Assembly: GCA_963707895.1 (NCBI GenBank)
Contig: CAVPRS010000011.1
Location: 620,001-684,000 of the forward strand
Origin: Fodinibacter sp963707895
Lineage (GTDB): Bacteria; Actinomycetota; Actinomycetes; Actinomycetales; Dermatophilaceae
Direction of reading: 5' to 3'
Length of the DNA: 64,000 nucleotides
The position numbers and the translations under genes are program-made. Below, one piece after another: positions 27,196-35,809 of this stretch (its first letter is position 1; every line of letters begins with the position of its first letter). The notes below the pieces were generated by a model that worked only from the letters and a program-made list of their open reading frames with translations, was not told the DNA's origin and made no database searches.

Positions 27196-27794
27196 CGGTT
27201 CGGCCCACCGTGCGGTGTGCCGTGGGACTGGCCGCCGCGGCGCTGCTGCTGGGCGCGACGGCCTGCTCGCAGGACCCGAACTCCGTCGCGGCGCAGGCCA
27301 AGGCCGGCGACCAGAAGGGCTACGTCTCCGGCGACGGTGCCGTCGAGAGCATCCCGGCGGCGAAGCGCAGCACGCCGGTCGAGCTCACCGGAACGCTGCT
27401 CGACGGTGCGCCGTGGGACATCGCGACCACCCGCGGCAAGGTGCTCGTCATCAACGTCTGGGGCTCCTGGTGCGCGCCCTGCGTCGCAGAGGCCCCCGTG
27501 CTGCAGAAGACCTGGAGCGAGCTGCAGGCCGACAAGGCGCCGGTCGACTTCGTGGGGATCGACTTCCGGGAGGACCCGGCACGAGGGGCCGCGTTCGCCA
27601 CGAAGGCCGGAGTGACCTACCCGAGCCTGAGCGACGAGTCGGGGGTCTCCATCCTGGCCCTGCAGGGGAAGGCACCCACCCAGCCCACCACCCTCGTGCT
27701 CGACACCGAGGGGCGGATCGCCGCCCGGGTCAGCGGCGCCACGTCGGCCAGCACCCTGCGCGGCCTCGTCGACGACGTCGTCGCCGAGTCGTGA
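27192..27794 (+). CDS. TlpA/ResA-like thiol-disulfide oxidoreductase lipoprotein
   Basis: This 200-residue protein has a lipoprotein signal peptide (hydrophobic AVGLAAAALLLGATAC, cysteine at about residue 25) and a thioredoxin-fold domain with the redox motif WGSWCAPCVAEAPVLQ. The KAPTQPTTLVLD segment holds the cis-proline. It would sit outside the membrane and keep apocytochrome c haem-binding cysteines reduced, taking electrons from CcdA encoded next (GTGA overlap). It corresponds in position to mycobacterial Rv0526. I give no symbol because ResA, TlpA and CcmG are not distinguishable here. Confidence 0.9.
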   Translation: MTVRPTVRCAVGLAAAALLLGATACSQDPNSVAAQAKAGDQKGYVSGDGAVESIPAAKRSTPVELTGTLLDGAPWDIATTRGKVLVINVWGSWCAPCVAEAPVLQKTWSELQADKAPVDFVGIDFREDPARGAAFATKAGVTYPSLSDESGVSILALQGKAPTQPTTLVLDTEGRIAARVSGATSASTLRGLVDDVVAES

Positions 27795-28564
27795 CGCCGG
27801 CCGCCGGCACCGCGGCCGTGCTCGCCGCGGGCGACACGGTCACCTCCGGGGCGCTCCCGCTGGCCCTCGTCGTCGCGGCGCTCGCCGGTCTGGTCTCCTT
27901 CGCGAGCCCGTGCGTGCTCCCGCTCGTGCCGGGCTTCCTGGGCTACGTCACCGGGCTCACCGGTGAGCCGCTCGCCGAGAAGTCGCGCAGCCGGATGGTG
28001 ACGGGTGCCCTGCTCTTCGTCGTGGGCTTCACCGCGGTGTTCGTGGTCGGCTCGATCTTCGTCACCACCGCCGGGCGGGCGCTCATCGAGCACCGCACGC
28101 TGCTCCTGCAGGTGGGCGGGGTCCTCGTCATCCTGATGGGGCTGGTCTTCCTCGGGGTGGGCACCCAGCGCCAGGCCAAGATCGCCTGGCGGCCGCGCGC
28201 CGGCCTGGCCGGCGCCCCCGTGCTCGGCGCGGTCTTCGCGCTCGGCTGGGCACCGTGCACCGGCCCGACCCTGGCAGCAGTGCTCGTCATGGCCACCGCC
28301 ACGCAGGACCCGCAGGTCGGCCGCAGCGTGCTGCTCGCGACGGCCTACGGCCTCGGGCTGGGTCTCCCGTTCATCCTCATCGCGGCCGGGCTCGACCGGG
28401 CCGGTCGCGCGTCGGGATGGCTGCGGCGCCACCAGCGCGGCATCCAGGTCTTCGGCGGGGTCATGCTCGTGCTCGTCGGGCTGCTCATGGTCACGGGGGC
28501 CTGGCAGGACCTGAACACCTGGCTGCAGACCGAGCTCGTGAACGGCTTCGAGGTGTCGCTGTGA
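27791..28564 (+). CDS. ccdA: cytochrome c biogenesis protein CcdA
   Basis: This 257-residue membrane protein carries electrons from cytoplasmic thioredoxin to extracytoplasmic thiol oxidoreductases. It has six hydrophobic segments. The two redox cysteines are in LVSFASPCVLPLVPGFLGYV on the first helix and FALGWAPCTGPTLAAVLVM on the fourth, the hallmark pair of CcdA. It starts at GTG, overlapping the upstream thioredoxin-like gene, and its stop overlaps resB (GTGA), so the four cytochrome c maturation genes form one tightly coupled operon. Confidence 0.93.
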   Translation: MTPAAGTAAVLAAGDTVTSGALPLALVVAALAGLVSFASPCVLPLVPGFLGYVTGLTGEPLAEKSRSRMVTGALLFVVGFTAVFVVGSIFVTTAGRALIEHRTLLLQVGGVLVILMGLVFLGVGTQRQAKIAWRPRAGLAGAPVLGAVFALGWAPCTGPTLAAVLVMATATQDPQVGRSVLLATAYGLGLGLPFILIAAGLDRAGRASGWLRRHQRGIQVFGGVMLVLVGLLMVTGAWQDLNTWLQTELVNGFEVSL

Positions 28565-30111
28565 GTGCCCGCACCGAGGTCGTGCAGCCGCGCCTGGGCC
28601 CGCTGGGCTGGCTGCGCTGGACCTGGCGCCAGCTCACCAGCATGCGCACCGCCCTGTTCCTGCTGCTCCTGCTGGCGATCGGCGCCATCCCCGGCTCGAC
28701 CTTCCCGCAGCGCTCGATCGACCCGGCCCGAACGACGGCGTGGATCGCCGACCACCCCACGGCCGGGCCCGTGCTCGACCGGCTCGGGTTCTTCGAGGTC
28801 TACGCCTCCCCGTGGTTCGCGGCGATCTACCTGCTGCTCTTCGTCTCGCTCATCGGCTGCGTGCTGCCGCGCACGAGGATCCTCTGGCACCAGATGCGCT
28901 CGGCACCCCCGCGGGCGCCGCGCCGCCTCGACCGGCTCGCCGCGCACCAGGAGCAGACCGTGGAGGGCGAGCCGGAGGAGGTGCGCGAGCAGCTGCGCAC
29001 GGCCCTGCGCGCCCGCCGGTACCGCGTGCACGCCCACGACGACGAGACGCTCTCGGCGGAGAAGGGCTACCTGCGCGAGACCGGAAACCTGGTCTTCCAC
29101 GTGGCGCTGATCGGGGTGCTCGTCGGGGTCGCGTGGGGCCACCTGCTCGGCTGGAAGGGCGACGTCATCGTGCCGGTGGGCAAGACCTTCGCCAACACGC
29201 TGGCGCGCTACGACACCTTCAGCCCGGGCCCGTGGGTCGACGTCAACGACCTCGTCCCCTACACGATCAAGGTCGACCGCCTCGACGCCACGTTCGAGAC
29301 CCGGGCCAAGAGCCCGGGGCAGTTCGGGGCACCGCGCGACTTCGAGGCGTTCACCACGTTCACCGACGCCGACGGCAAGAGCGAGGCGCGCAGCATCCGG
29401 GTCAACCACCCGCTCGAGACCGGTGGCGGCTCGGTGTTCCTGCTCGGCAACGGCTACGCCCCGGTGATCACCGTGCGTGGTGCCGACGGCACGGTGCTCT
29501 ACTCCGACGCCACGCCGTTCCTGCCGCAGGACAACAACTACACGTCGGTCGGCGCGGTCAAGGTGGCCGGCGCCTCACCGAAGCAGCTCGGGTTCGCCGG
29601 GTTCTTCCTGCCGACCGGCCAGATCGACGACCAGGGGCCGCACTCGGTCTTCCCCGACGCGCTCGACCCGCAGCTGGCGCTCACCGCGTTCGAGGGCGAC
29701 CTGTTCCCCGGCGGGTCCCCGCAGTCGGTCTACTCGCTCGACACCGCCTCGATGACGGCCGTACCCGGCAAGGACGGCGCCGACCAGCTGCGCATCCTGC
29801 TCAAGCCGGGCGAGACCTACGAGCTGCCGGGCGGCCGCGGTTCGATCACCTTCGACCGGGTCGAGCGGTTCGCCGGCCTGTCGATCCGCACCGACCCCGG
29901 CAAGTCGCTCACCCTCGTCGCGGCCCTGCTCTCGCTCGCCGGTCTGGTGGCCTCGCTCGTCATCCGTCGTCGAAGGGTGTTCGTGCGGGTTGGTCCGGGG
30001 GCCGAGCCGGGTCGTACTGTGGTGTCCGTCGGCGGCCTCGCGAAGGACGACGACGAAGGGATGCCCGACGAGCTCACAGCCGTGCTGAGCGCACTTCAAG
30101 GATCGCGATGA
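28561..30111 (+). CDS. resB: cytochrome c biogenesis protein ResB
   Basis: This 516-residue protein is one half of the system II haem-delivery and ligation machine (ResB/Ccs1). Transmembrane segments lie near residues 28-45 (MRTALFLLLLLAIGAIPGS), 77-97 and 165-190, with a large extracytoplasmic domain (about 195-450) and a last helix near 455-475. The opening LRWTWRQLTSMRTAL and GSTFPQRSIDP are family features. It overlaps ccdA and ccsB. It probably works with CcsB to move haem across the membrane and attach it to apocytochrome c. Confidence 0.93.
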   Translation: MSARTEVVQPRLGPLGWLRWTWRQLTSMRTALFLLLLLAIGAIPGSTFPQRSIDPARTTAWIADHPTAGPVLDRLGFFEVYASPWFAAIYLLLFVSLIGCVLPRTRILWHQMRSAPPRAPRRLDRLAAHQEQTVEGEPEEVREQLRTALRARRYRVHAHDDETLSAEKGYLRETGNLVFHVALIGVLVGVAWGHLLGWKGDVIVPVGKTFANTLARYDTFSPGPWVDVNDLVPYTIKVDRLDATFETRAKSPGQFGAPRDFEAFTTFTDADGKSEARSIRVNHPLETGGGSVFLLGNGYAPVITVRGADGTVLYSDATPFLPQDNNYTSVGAVKVAGASPKQLGFAGFFLPTGQIDDQGPHSVFPDALDPQLALTAFEGDLFPGGSPQSVYSLDTASMTAVPGKDGADQLRILLKPGETYELPGGRGSITFDRVERFAGLSIRTDPGKSLTLVAALLSLAGLVASLVIRRRRVFVRVGPGAEPGRTVVSVGGLAKDDDEGMPDELTAVLSALQGSR

Positions 30112-31109
30112 CCGACCAGACCCTCGCCCAGCTGTCCAACCTGGCGATCTACTCCGCCATGGCGGTCCTCACCCTCGCCATGATCGCGGATGCCGTCTAC
30201 CTCTCCCGCCTGGTGCCCGCCCGCGAGGCGGCCCGCGAGGCCGAGCGCGAGCGCGAGCGCGAGCTCGTGGGAGCCGGCGGCGCGGTCGAGCCGGGTGCGG
30301 TCGGACTCGCCTCCGAGCAGCCGGAGACGACCCCTACCGGTCGCGACGCCGAGCCGCTCGCGGCTCGCAAGGCGGCCGGCGTCGGCTGGGCGCTCACCCT
30401 GCTCGGCACCGCGCTCGTCGTCGCCGGGGTCGTGCTGCGGGCCCTCGAGGTGCACCGCTGGCCGCTGGGCAACATGTACGAGTTCGCCGTGTTCGGTGCC
30501 ATGTTCGTGCTGCTCGCGTACTGCGGCTGGGCGATGCGGCGCGACCTGCGCTGGCTCGGGCTGTTCGTCGTCACGCCGGTGCTGCTCAACCTCGGCCTCG
30601 CGATCACCGTCTGGTACACCGACGCGAGCGAGCTGATGCCCTCGCTGCGCTCGGTGTGGCTCGCCATCCACGTCACCGTGGCCACGTTGTCGGTGGCCGT
30701 GTTCACGATCGGGTTCTCGCTCGGGGTCATGTACCTCATCCAGGACCGGCTCGAGAGCGCCGAGCACCGGCCGCGCAGCTTCATGAGCCGGCTGCCCGAC
30801 GCGCGGGCGCTCGAGCGGCTCACGTATACCGTGCACATCGTCGCGTTCCCGTTGTGGACCTTCACGGTCATCGCCGGTGCGATCTGGGCCCGGCAGGCGT
30901 GGGGGTCGTACTGGAACTGGGACCCCAAGGAGGTGTGGAGCTTCGTCATCTGGGTGGTCTACGCCGCCTACCTGCACGCCCGCGCGACGACCGGCTGGAA
31001 GCGGCAGAACGCCGTGTGGATCGCCCTGGTCGGGTACGGCTGCATCATCCTCAACTTCGCCGTCGTCAACGTCTTCTTCGTCGGCCAGCACTCCTACTCG
31101 GGACTCTGA
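30108..31109 (+). CDS. ccsB: cytochrome c biogenesis protein CcsB (ResC)
   Basis: This 333-residue membrane protein is the haem-handling partner of ResB. The tryptophan-rich periplasmic motif is WARQAWGSYWNWDPKEVWSF, and conserved histidines flank it, as in AIHVTVATLS and TVHIVAFPLWTF. About eight hydrophobic segments are visible. Between the first and second helix there is a charged linker of about 50 residues (AREAEREREREL and following), a feature I associate with actinobacterial CcsB. It ends the operon core; two small genes follow closely. Confidence 0.93.
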   Translation: MTDQTLAQLSNLAIYSAMAVLTLAMIADAVYLSRLVPAREAAREAERERERELVGAGGAVEPGAVGLASEQPETTPTGRDAEPLAARKAAGVGWALTLLGTALVVAGVVLRALEVHRWPLGNMYEFAVFGAMFVLLAYCGWAMRRDLRWLGLFVVTPVLLNLGLAITVWYTDASELMPSLRSVWLAIHVTVATLSVAVFTIGFSLGVMYLIQDRLESAEHRPRSFMSRLPDARALERLTYTVHIVAFPLWTFTVIAGAIWARQAWGSYWNWDPKEVWSFVIWVVYAAYLHARATTGWKRQNAVWIALVGYGCIILNFAVVNVFFVGQHSYSGL

Positions 31110-31115
31110 TCGCCC

Positions 31116-31415
31116 ATGGTCCGCTACAGCCTGCTCCGCCTGCTCGTCTTCCTCGGCTGCGTCAGCCTGCTCTGGCTGGTCGGCCTGCGCGACCGCGACC
31201 AGCTGTTCCTGCTCGTCGTCGGTGCCGCCCTGCTCTCGGCCGTCATCTCCTACTTCGGGCTGCGCCGGTTCCGCGAGGACTACTCCGCCCAGCTCGCCCG
31301 CAAGATCGAGGAGCGCTCGGCCGCCAAGCGGGCGGCCGCCCCGAAGGCGTCGCAGGACGAGATCGCCGAGGATGCCGAGGTGTCCGGCGACGAGGGCACG
31401 GGCACCTTCCGCTGA
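31116..31415 (+). CDS. DUF4229 family membrane protein
   Basis: This 99-residue protein has two hydrophobic helices (LLRLLVFLGCVSLLWLVGL near residue 6 and LFLLVVGAALLSAVISYFGL near 30) followed by a charged, Lys/Ala/Glu-rich cytoplasmic tail starting LRRFREDYSAQLARKIEER. The layout and the RRFREDYSAQLARKIEE segment match DUF4229, small actinobacterial membrane proteins usually encoded after ccsB or near menaquinone genes. It begins six bases after the ccsB stop. The function is unknown. Confidence 0.8.
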   Translation: MVRYSLLRLLVFLGCVSLLWLVGLRDRDQLFLLVVGAALLSAVISYFGLRRFREDYSAQLARKIEERSAAKRAAAPKASQDEIAEDAEVSGDEGTGTFR

Positions 31416-31440
31416 CGGCGGCGCCTCCTATCCTGAGCCG

Positions 31441-31728
31441 GTGGACCTGGAGTTCAGTGGCGAGGTGTGGTTCTGGCGCGGTCCGGCGCCGCACCACTTC
31501 GTGTCGGTGCCCGACGAGCTGTGCGGCGGCATCGAGGACGCGTCGTCGCTCGTCACCTACGGCTGGGGCATGGTGCCGGTGACGGTGCGGCTGGGCGGGT
31601 CGACCTGGACGACGTCGCTGTGGCCCAAGGACGGCGGCTACATCGTCCCGCTGCGCCTCGACGTGCGCCGGCGCGAGCAGGTCGACCTCGGCGACACGGT
31701 CACGCTCGGCCTGGCGATCGACGTGTGA
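31441..31728 (+). CDS. DUF1905 domain protein
   Basis: This 95-residue protein is a small beta-barrel domain: LEFSGEVWFWRGPAPHHFVS, VTYGWGMVPVTVRLGGSTW and GGYIVPLRLDVRRREQVDLG are recognisable as DUF1905, often found in front of a YdeI/OmpD-associated domain that is absent here. It starts at GTG and is cytoplasmic by sequence. It overlaps the start of the next gene by one base. The function is unknown. Confidence 0.82.
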   Translation: MDLEFSGEVWFWRGPAPHHFVSVPDELCGGIEDASSLVTYGWGMVPVTVRLGGSTWTTSLWPKDGGYIVPLRLDVRRREQVDLGDTVTLGLAIDV

Positions 31729-32918
31729 TGGTGCGGATGAGCGCACGGGACGGGTCGCGTCGCGGGTCGGGGATGCCGGGGGCCGCCGTGGCGCTGCTGG
31801 TGCTGGTGGCGGCGTGCGACGGGTCGGGTCAGGGGAGCGACGGGTCGGGGTCGGCCGGGACGGCCGAGCCCACCGCGACGGTGGCGACGTCCGAGGTGTC
31901 GCTTCCGGCGGGTGACGAGCCGGTGGTCGTGACGCCCTGGGGCGAGGACCTGCTCGTCGGCTCGCGGGCGCCCGAGGGGTCGGCCTCGCGGCCCCGGCTC
32001 ACCGTTCTGACGGCAGCCGGTTCGCACGAGGTGCCCGTCACCCCGGTGTCGCCGACCGCCTTCGAGACCAAGTGGCTCGTGGCCGCACCCCGTGGGGCGG
32101 CGGTCGACCTCGTCGGTGGGGCGCCGGCCGGTGCCCACTCCAACACCCGGTGGTTCACCTGGCGTGGCGACGCCTCCGGGGTGCGTGAGCTACCGCAGCC
32201 GTTCGCCACCTTCGGCGGCTGGGGGGCCGGGGCCCTGGTGTCGCTGGTGCAGACCCCGAGCGCGCCCGTCGTCGTCGGGTCGTGGGAGAGCGGGGGCGCG
32301 GGCCTCGACATCGCCCTGTGGCACCCCAAGGGCGAGCGGTGGGTGCGCGCCTCCTCGGCGGGCACGCCGCTGGCGAGCACGGCCACCGACCTGGTGTCGG
32401 CACGCGGCGCCACGGCCGACCGCGACGGCGTGCTCGTCACGGGCTCGGTGACCCTGCTCGGCGACGGCAGCGTCACCCAGCGGCCGGCCGTGTGGCGGTC
32501 ACCCGGGCCCGACGGACCGTGGACGCGGACCGACCTGCCGGGCGAGGGGTCGTTGGGGGAGGCCCACGCGGGCGCCTGCGACGACACCGGCCGGTGCACC
32601 GTCGTCGGCGCGGTCGACGGGACGCTGCGCGGGTGGACCGTGGCGGCCGACGGCTCGGTGTCGGCCCTCGGGCTGCCCACGCTCGCCCTGGGGGAGCACG
32701 ACCTGCTGACCTCCCCGTTGCTGGGCGCCGGCGAGCCCACCGTGGTGCTGGCCTCCGGCGGGGTGCTTCGGGTGCTCACGGTGGGCAGTGACGGCATCCG
32801 CCAGCAGACCGGGCCACCCGCTCGCGTGGTGCGGTCGGCGGCCCGCACGGGCACCGGCGACTACGTCGTGCTCGAGGACCCCGCCGGCGCGGCCCACCTG
32901 GTCCGCCTCGCCCGCTGA
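31728..32918 (+). CDS. predicted lipoprotein, possible beta-propeller
   Basis: This 396-residue protein opens with a basic stretch and a lipoprotein signal (AAVALLVLVAACDGSGQG, cysteine at about residue 30), followed by a Gly/Ser/Thr-rich linker. The rest is mostly beta strands with repeated tryptophan-centred blocks, such as NTRWFTWRGDASG, DIALWHPKGERWVRAS, RPAVWRSPGPDGPWTRTDLP and DGTLRGWTVAADGS, which suggests a beta-propeller exposed on the outer face of the membrane. No family name is certain. It starts right at the DUF1905 stop and is followed by a palindromic repeat shared with another locus in the window. Confidence 0.7.
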   Translation: MVRMSARDGSRRGSGMPGAAVALLVLVAACDGSGQGSDGSGSAGTAEPTATVATSEVSLPAGDEPVVVTPWGEDLLVGSRAPEGSASRPRLTVLTAAGSHEVPVTPVSPTAFETKWLVAAPRGAAVDLVGGAPAGAHSNTRWFTWRGDASGVRELPQPFATFGGWGAGALVSLVQTPSAPVVVGSWESGGAGLDIALWHPKGERWVRASSAGTPLASTATDLVSARGATADRDGVLVTGSVTLLGDGSVTQRPAVWRSPGPDGPWTRTDLPGEGSLGEAHAGACDDTGRCTVVGAVDGTLRGWTVAADGSVSALGLPTLALGEHDLLTSPLLGAGEPTVVLASGGVLRVLTVGSDGIRQQTGPPARVVRSAARTGTGDYVVLEDPAGAAHLVRLAR

Positions 32919-32936
32919 CCCGACGGCCCATCCCGA

Positions 32937-32982
32937 GTTGGGTGCTCAGGTGGTCGCCAGGGCAGCCACCTGAGCACCCGAC
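32937..32982. repeat. palindromic repeat (GTTGGGTGCTCA family) at a convergent junction
   Basis: GTTGGGTGCTCAGGTGG at 32937-32953 pairs with CCACCTGAGCACCCGAC at 32966-32982 around a 12-base loop, with one G-T pair. It lies between the convergent lipoprotein and menA genes and probably acts as a bidirectional terminator. The same core GTTGGGTGCTCA/TGAGCACCC occurs twice more at 50710-50824. Confidence 0.8.
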
Positions 32983-32996
32983 CCGGCGGGAGCGGC

Positions 32997-33881
32997 TCAG
33001 GAGAGGGCGACGCCGATGACCACGCCGACTGCCGCGAGCACGGCGTACGCGACCTCGTAGAGGCCGGTCGCGGCGAGCACCGGCACGAGCTCGCGCCCGG
33101 TCGTGCCCGAGGTCACGGTGCGCACCCCCTTGGCCGCCAGCGGCAGCGCGAGCAGCCCGAGCAGGACCCACGGCTCCCAGAAGGCCATGCCGGCCAGGGT
33201 GACCACCGAGACCACCACGAGGGCGGTGTAGAGCTGCCGGGTGCGCCGGTCGCCGAGGCGTACCGCGAGGGTGCGCTTGCCGTGCTCGGTGTCGGTGGGG
33301 ATGTCGCGCAGGTTGTTCGCGACCAGGATGGCGGACGCGACCGCACCCACGCCGACGGCGCCGAGCACGCCGAACCAGCTCACGGCATCCGCCTGCGTGT
33401 ACTGCGTGCCGAGGGTGGCCATCAGGCCGAAGAAGAGGAAGACGTAGACCTCGCCGAGCCCGCGGTAGCCGTAGGGGTTGTCTCCGCCGGTGTAGCGCCA
33501 GGCGGCCAGCACGGCCAGCGCCCCGAGCGGCAGCATGACCCAGGCGCCGGAGAGGGCGACGAGGGCGAGCCCGACCAGGCCGGCGGCGCCGAACGAGAGC
33601 ATCGCGGCGAGCTTGACGTTGCCGGGCGCCGCGAGTCGCTGGCCGACCAGCCGCACCGGCCCGACCCGCGCCTCGTCGGTGCCCCGGATGCCGTCGGAGT
33701 AGTCGTTGGCGTAGTTCACCCCGACCTGGAGCGAGAGGGCGACGACGAGGGCGAGGATGCCGAGTGCGACGTCGGCGCGCCCCATGAGGTGGGCCGCGGC
33801 GGTGCCGAGGACGACGGGGGCGACGGCGGCGGGCAGGGTGCGCGGGCGGGCGCCCGCCACCCACTGGGACAGGGAGGCCAT
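32997..33881 (-). CDS. menA: 1,4-dihydroxy-2-naphthoate polyprenyltransferase
   Basis: This 294-residue membrane enzyme attaches a polyprenyl chain to 1,4-dihydroxy-2-naphthoate to give demethylmenaquinone. The first aspartate-rich motif is NYANDYSDGIRGTD near residue 58 and the second is NNLRDIPTDTEHGKRTLAVR near residue 188; both bind the Mg-pyrophosphate. About eight hydrophobic helices are visible, and WVAGARPRTLPAAVAPV is the typical start. The ATG at 33881 is chosen over upstream starts because it is where the family begins. It follows menE and the PLDc_N gene on the same strand with 7-base gaps. Confidence 0.94.
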   Translation of the reverse strand: MASLSQWVAGARPRTLPAAVAPVVLGTAAAHLMGRADVALGILALVVALSLQVGVNYANDYSDGIRGTDEARVGPVRLVGQRLAAPGNVKLAAMLSFGAAGLVGLALVALSGAWVMLPLGALAVLAAWRYTGGDNPYGYRGLGEVYVFLFFGLMATLGTQYTQADAVSWFGVLGAVGVGAVASAILVANNLRDIPTDTEHGKRTLAVRLGDRRTRQLYTALVVVSVVTLAGMAFWEPWVLLGLLALPLAAKGVRTVTSGTTGRELVPVLAATGLYEVAYAVLAAVGVVIGVALS

Positions 33882-33888
33882 GGAGAGG

Positions 33889-34182
33889 TCAGATGTCCTT
33901 GAGGAAGTCGGGGTCGTCGTCGGGGCCACGCGGGCGGCGGCGCTCCTGCTCGCGGCGGTGGTCCTCCCAGCGCTGCTGCTGCGTCGGCGCCCGGTAGGAG
34001 TCGCGGGTCGGCCGGCCGGCGACCAGCCAGGCCACCGGCCCGACGATCGGGAGCAGCACGATCAGGAAGATCCAGGCCATCTTCGGCAGGTTGCGGATGA
34101 CCACCTCGTCGGTCTGGATGGCGTCGATGAGGCAGTAGACCGTCAGGGCGATCTCGAGCAGAACCGGCACGTAGCGGAGCAC
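33889..34182 (-). CDS. PLD-nuclease N-terminal (PLDc_N) domain membrane protein
   Basis: This 97-residue protein has two hydrophobic helices separated by DAIQTDEVVIRNLPKMAWIF and followed by LPIVGPVAWLVAGRPTR, the pattern of the PLDc_N domain, and then a charged tail of about 35 residues (RREQERRRPRGPDDDP). It starts at GTG seven bases after the menE stop and ends seven bases before menA. Free-standing PLDc_N proteins are commonly encoded beside menA or menE in actinobacteria; what they do is not known. A role in holding the enzymes at the membrane would be a guess. Confidence 0.8.
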   Translation of the reverse strand: MLRYVPVLLEIALTVYCLIDAIQTDEVVIRNLPKMAWIFLIVLLPIVGPVAWLVAGRPTRDSYRAPTQQQRWEDHRREQERRRPRGPDDDPDFLKDI

Positions 34183-34189
34183 GTCGTCA

Positions 34190-35412
34190 TCATTCCACGC
34201 TGAACAGTGCGGCCACGGCACGCCGGTCGGGTTTGCCCGGCCCACGGGTCGGCACGGCGTCGACGGTGACGGCCCGGCGGGGCAGCGCGTGGTCGGGCAG
34301 GATGCCGCGCAGGTGTGCCCGCAGCTCGAGCGCCGTCAGGCCCGCACGCACGGCACCCGGCTCGAGGACCACGAGGGCGCACACGGCCTCGCCCCACTCG
34401 GGGTCGGGGCTGCCGACGACGACGACCTCGGCCACGCCGGGCACGTGCTCGGCGATGGCCTCCTCGACCAGCCGGGGAGCCACCTTGAGGCCACCGGTGT
34501 TGACCAGGTCGTCGACCCGGCCGTCGACGTGCAGCCGTGCCTGCTCGTCGGTGTGCCCGACGTCGTCGGTGCGGAACCACCGCACCTCGTCCTCGTCGAC
34601 GCCGAACGCCTCGGCCGTGAGGTCGGGGCGGCCCAGGTAGCCGTGCCCGACGGTCGCGCCACCGAGGTGGATGCGACCGTCCGCATCGAAGGCGATCTCG
34701 GTGCAGGGCAACGGCTTTCCGTCGTAGACACACCCGCCGGCGGTCTCGCTCATCCCGTAGGTCGCGAGCACCCGGACGCCGTTGCGCTCGGCCCGGAGAC
34801 GCAGCCGCGGCGGCAGGGCAGCGCCGCCGACGAGCACGCCGTCGAAGGCGCGCAGCGCCTCGGGTCCGCGAGGGTGGTCGAGCAGCGCAGCAGCTGCGTG
34901 GGCACGACGCTCGTGTAGTGGCGGCACCCGGCGTCGAGCCGCTTCGTGGCGTCGATGAACACCTGGGGGAGGAAGCCGTCGGACAGGTCCATGGCGACCG
35001 GGGTGGTGCCGGCACCGAGGGAGCGCAGCAGCACCTGCAGCCCCGCGACGTGGTGCGCCGGCAGCGCGAGCAGCCACTGACCCTCGCCGCCGAGCCGCTC
35101 GTGCGTGGCCCGGCCGCTGGCCAGCAGGGCGCGGGCGGTGAGCAGGGCGCGCTTCGGGGTGCCGGTCGACCCGGACGTGCCCACGACCACGGCCAGCCCA
35201 TCGGGAAGACCCGCGGCGTCGTACGGCGGCAGGGTCGGCGGGGGTGTCGACGCGGCATACGGCAGCACCGGTGCGTCACCGCGCAGTGCTTCGGCCAGGC
35301 GGGGCAGGACCTCCAGGGATGCCGGGCCGAGCGGGACGGCGAGCGGCTGCGGCGGGTGCCCCGCCTGCGGCGCGTACCCCGCGTGCGGCTCCGGCGGGCG
35401 GGCGGTCGGCAT
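34190..35412 (-). CDS. menE: o-succinylbenzoate-CoA ligase, frameshifted
   Basis: MenE activates o-succinylbenzoate to its CoA thioester. The nucleotide loop is VVVGTSGSTGTPKRALL, the adenylate motif ATYGMSETAGGCVYDGKPLP, the hinge region FRTDDVGH with HVDGRVDDLVNTGGLKVAPR, and the catalytic C-terminal lysine is in RGPGKPDRRAV. At about 34885 one base is missing: VVPTQLLR must join LLDHPRGPEALRAFDGVLVG in another frame. Repaired length is about 407 residues. The ATG at 35412 shares a base with the stop of the zinc-finger gene (TGATG). The N-terminal 30 residues are Pro/His-rich and unconserved. Confidence 0.88.
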
Positions 35413-35775
35413 CAGTGGATGTGGGAGCGCCAGTCGGCCGGGACCCGGCCGGCCGGGACCCGGCACCGGCTGCGCCTCGGGGCGCGAGGTGGGGGAGGCG
35501 AGCGCGGGACCGTCGACGACCGACTCGTCGCCGTAGTCCCAGAACCAGTCCTCGCCCGGCTCGAAGCTCTGGATGACGCGGTGCCCGGTGGCCGCGGCGT
35601 GGGCGCTCGCGTGCTGGGCCGGCGAGCTGTCGCAGCAGCCCACGTGACCGCAGGCGGCGCAGCGGCGAAGGTGCACCCACCAGCCGGCCGGCTGGGCGGC
35701 CTCGCAGTCGGCGCAGCCCGTGCCGCTCGGTGGAACGTTCGGGTCGACGGACCCCTCGGGGGCGGTCTCGCTCAT
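35412..35775 (-). CDS. UBP-type zinc finger protein, frameshifted
   Basis: This protein of about 120 residues is a stand-alone UBP-type zinc finger. The ligands are visible in GCADCEAAQPAGWWVHLRRC, AACGHVGCCDSSPAQHASAH and AAATGHRVIQSFEPGEDWFW. In eukaryotes this domain binds the free C terminus of ubiquitin; in bacteria its ligand is unknown. Near 35445 one extra base in the GC-rich ggccggccgggtcc stretch breaks the frame; the next frame ends DWRSHIH followed by TGA, the normal end of the family. It lies 34 bases after the histidine kinase and overlaps menE. Confidence 0.82.
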
Positions 35776-35809
35776 CGATGTCCTCCGTGCTGCCGGTGCG
35801 TGGTCGAGG

